Shown piece after piece: positions 62,700-64,000 of a stretch of 64,000 bases of DNA. The DNA lies in contig NZ_JAALXT010000005.1 in NCBI RefSeq assembly GCF_011634775.1, positions 124,001-188,000 on the forward strand. The letters are read 5' to 3'. The notes beneath the pieces are model-generated. The model made no database searches. It saw nothing but the letters and a program-made list of their open reading frames with translations, and had not been told where the DNA came from. The DNA is from Thalassoroseus pseudoceratinae (GTDB taxonomy: Bacteria > Planctomycetota > Planctomycetia > Planctomycetales > Planctomycetaceae). Position numbers and translations under genes: made by a program. The first letter of the stretch is position 1. Every line of letters begins with the position of its first letter.

Positions 62700-63476
62700 C
62701 TAGTTTTCTGAACTTTGAAACGAAGACCGAATTGCTCGGAGCGGCTTCTTCCAAGCATTGAGAATGCTGGACCGTTTCTCGGTGAGCTCGGGTCGCCGTC
62801 GGCAAACCATGAGGTAGAATCGTGGTTTGAGTTTGCTCGGGTCTTTGGGATGTCGAGCCGGCAGCCATCGCTCGCGAACAAGCTCAAATTTTGGTTTGAT
62901 CAGTCGGTGCAATTCTTTGCGGGTAAACTCTTTGACGTGATACTTCGAGACCAATTCTTCGGTCATAAACAATGGCGTACCGATGATGAACTGACCGTTT
63001 GGCTTGAGGTATTGATCGATCACGCCAAGAAGTTCAGTGGGATCGAGAAGATGTTCGATGCAATCCATCGAATAGATCAAGTCATAACCTTTGAACTCGG
63101 TCGGCATTCGTGAATGCATATCAGCGAACACACTATGAACTAGCGTGTAGTTCTCAACTTTATGCTCATCGAGTTCCTTCCGTGCGCATTTCACGCCGTC
63201 GGGATCTCCATCGACACCAACAACATGCTGACAGAAGTTTGACATCTCATACATGTACGCGCCATCACCACAGCCAAGGTCGAGGACAACATCCGTTGCC
63301 TTCGCGGCTGCACAGCAGTGCATGACACGCAATCCGTATTCGGGATGCGTTTTGAGATGTTCCCAATGGTAAGCTCCGTGGGCACGATATTTGTTGAACT
63401 CTACCATTGCAGTCATGTTCGTTCCGATCTTTGAACGAGTGTCGAATCTTGGGGCATCAATAACGGTTCTTGCCAA
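62700..63476 (-). CDS. Class I SAM-dependent methyltransferase of the export operon
   Basis: 258 residues. The SAM-binding motif I is VLDLGCGDGAYMYEMS (about 64-79), motif II region HVVGVDGDPDGVKCAR, and YDLIYSMDCIEHLLDP marks motif IV/post-I of Ubi/WbdD-like methyltransferases. FIIGTPLFMTEELVSKYHVKEFTRKELHRLI fits sugar-modifying enzymes. Located between the glycosyltransferase and the permease; in ABC-exported O-antigens a methyl or phosphomethyl cap ends chain growth and is read by Wzt, so a capping role is a reasonable inference. An alternative start at 63416 (MTAMVEFNKYRAHG) exists. Confidence 0.9.
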   Translation of the reverse strand: MARTVIDAPRFDTRSKIGTNMTAMVEFNKYRAHGAYHWEHLKTHPEYGLRVMHCCAAAKATDVVLDLGCGDGAYMYEMSNFCQHVVGVDGDPDGVKCARKELDEHKVENYTLVHSVFADMHSRMPTEFKGYDLIYSMDCIEHLLDPTELLGVIDQYLKPNGQFIIGTPLFMTEELVSKYHVKEFTRKELHRLIKPKFELVRERWLPARHPKDPSKLKPRFYLMVCRRRPELTEKRSSILNAWKKPLRAIRSSFQSSEN

Positions 63477-63506
63477 TTTTGCCTAGACGGAATTCGAGCA
63501 CTCCGG

Positions 63507-64000
63507 TTAAGCAGCTTTTGACAACGGTGTTCCCTGCTTCCACGCGATGACAGACTGAAAGTACGTCTCGTATTGGGCAGCGATTGCTTCAAGCGAGTAC
63601 GGATAACAGTCGGCTAAGAAACTTTCGTGTATTTCCTGCCGACGTTCATATGGCAGAATCTCTTGCAAGCAAGTTTCGAGTTGTTTCTCGTCCGTGAAGA
63701 AGCGGACGTGTCCATTGTCGACTTCACGATAGGACTGTTCATCGCTTTGAACAATTGCGGGAATTCCCGCTCCCATTAGATTCGCAAGTTTCACGTTCGA
63801 CTTGTAGCGAGACGCCATCATGGATCCGTGGAGTCCACCGCGGGCGGCAAAGCCGATATCACATAGCCCAAGATGTCTCGGATTGACGACAAACTTCAGT
63901 CCGAGTTTCTCAGCAACATCGGTGACAATTTGTTCCCAAGGGCCAAGGTATTCTGCTCGCCCTTCATAGCCAATCACTTCCGCTTTCTCGCGAATTTTGA
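63507..64000 (-). CDS. Glycosyltransferase (partial, N-terminus off window)
   Basis: About 164 C-terminal residues, open to the last base. The segment KSNVKLANLMGAGIPAIVQSDEQSYREVDNGHVRFFTD is the nucleotide-sugar-binding part of GT-B glycosyltransferases (GT4-like), followed by a C-terminal helix (LEAIAAQYETYFQSVIAW). There is no start codon in the visible part; an internal GTG at 63977 is not the start. It heads the visible part of the leftward polysaccharide operon, 30 bases upstream of the methyltransferase gene, so it probably contributes a sugar to the exported glycan. Confidence 0.82.
   Translation of the reverse strand, partial: KIREKAEVIGYEGRAEYLGPWEQIVTDVAEKLGLKFVVNPRHLGLCDIGFAARGGLHGSMMASRYKSNVKLANLMGAGIPAIVQSDEQSYREVDNGHVRFFTDEKQLETCLQEILPYERRQEIHESFLADCYPYSLEAIAAQYETYFQSVIAWKQGTPLSKAA

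Noticed and set aside
1-64000. tRNA genes, CRISPR arrays, transposases, prophage
   Set aside because: No T-arm-like GGTTCGA context with a cloverleaf in non-coding DNA, no regularly spaced short repeats and no transposase, integrase or phage structural motifs were seen.

Overview
The window reads as a chromosomal segment of a planctomycete (Planctomycetota, probably order Planctomycetales; inference). The evidence is a characteristic gene set: a DUF1501 Tat protein, formylglycine-type sulfatases, two TIGR02996/leucine-rich-repeat proteins, a DUF1570 metalloprotease-like protein, an HTTM/gamma-carboxylase-like membrane protein, a membrane-anchored Ser/Thr kinase, a SpoIIE-type phosphatase, secreted VCBS/FG-GAP and proline-rich proteins, and squalene-hopene cyclase. 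I see no tRNA, rRNA, CRISPR array, prophage or insertion sequence.

Layout. 1-6 kb: edge-truncated Zn alcohol dehydrogenase, DUF1570 protein, small membrane protein with an SRPBCC protein, miaA, TPR protein. 6-16 kb: DUF1501 protein, sulfatase, an STM4015/STM4014 pair (a widespread but functionally unassigned family set), a membrane-anchored alpha/alpha-toroid protein, GAF-SpoIIE phosphatase, nuclease, Zn-finger protein. 16-28 kb: TPR-thioredoxin protein, protein kinase, di-haem cytochrome, VWA protein, ddl, small protein, oxidoreductase and the main sigma factor rpoD. A hairpin-rich 1 kb non-coding stretch lies upstream of rpoD. 28-46 kb: EamA transporter, gamma-glutamylcyclotransferase-like protein, HTTM protein, sugar isomerase, tandem LRR paralogues, secreted proteins, YitT, two more sulfatases, a double GNAT protein.

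46.6-48.9 kb is the most unusual part. A promoter-like pair and a structured-RNA candidate with an intrinsic terminator (possibly 6S RNA) are followed by a 36-bp inverted repeat built from four copies of an 11-mer. Next come a 24-codon relic of the rarA start, a 125-codon ORF with an L7/L12-like motif, and rarA itself split by one in-frame TAA.

49-64 kb: a Na+/solute symporter with a small partner subunit and a soluble insertion, a ketoacyl-synthase-like protein that has lost catalytic residues, a secreted protein, a CBS-pair protein, squalene-hopene cyclase, a lipoprotein, and a polysaccharide export operon transcribed leftwards (glycosyltransferase, methyltransferase, Wzm-like permease, Wzt-like ATPase with a very long C-terminal part).

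No single operon dominates; most units are one to three genes. Where genes act together, the clearest cases are the export operon, the STM4015-STM4014 pair, the symporter pair, rpoD with its downstream oxidoreductase, and the translationally coupled small ORF-rarA unit. All calls rest on reading the sequence and remembered family features; no database search was run.
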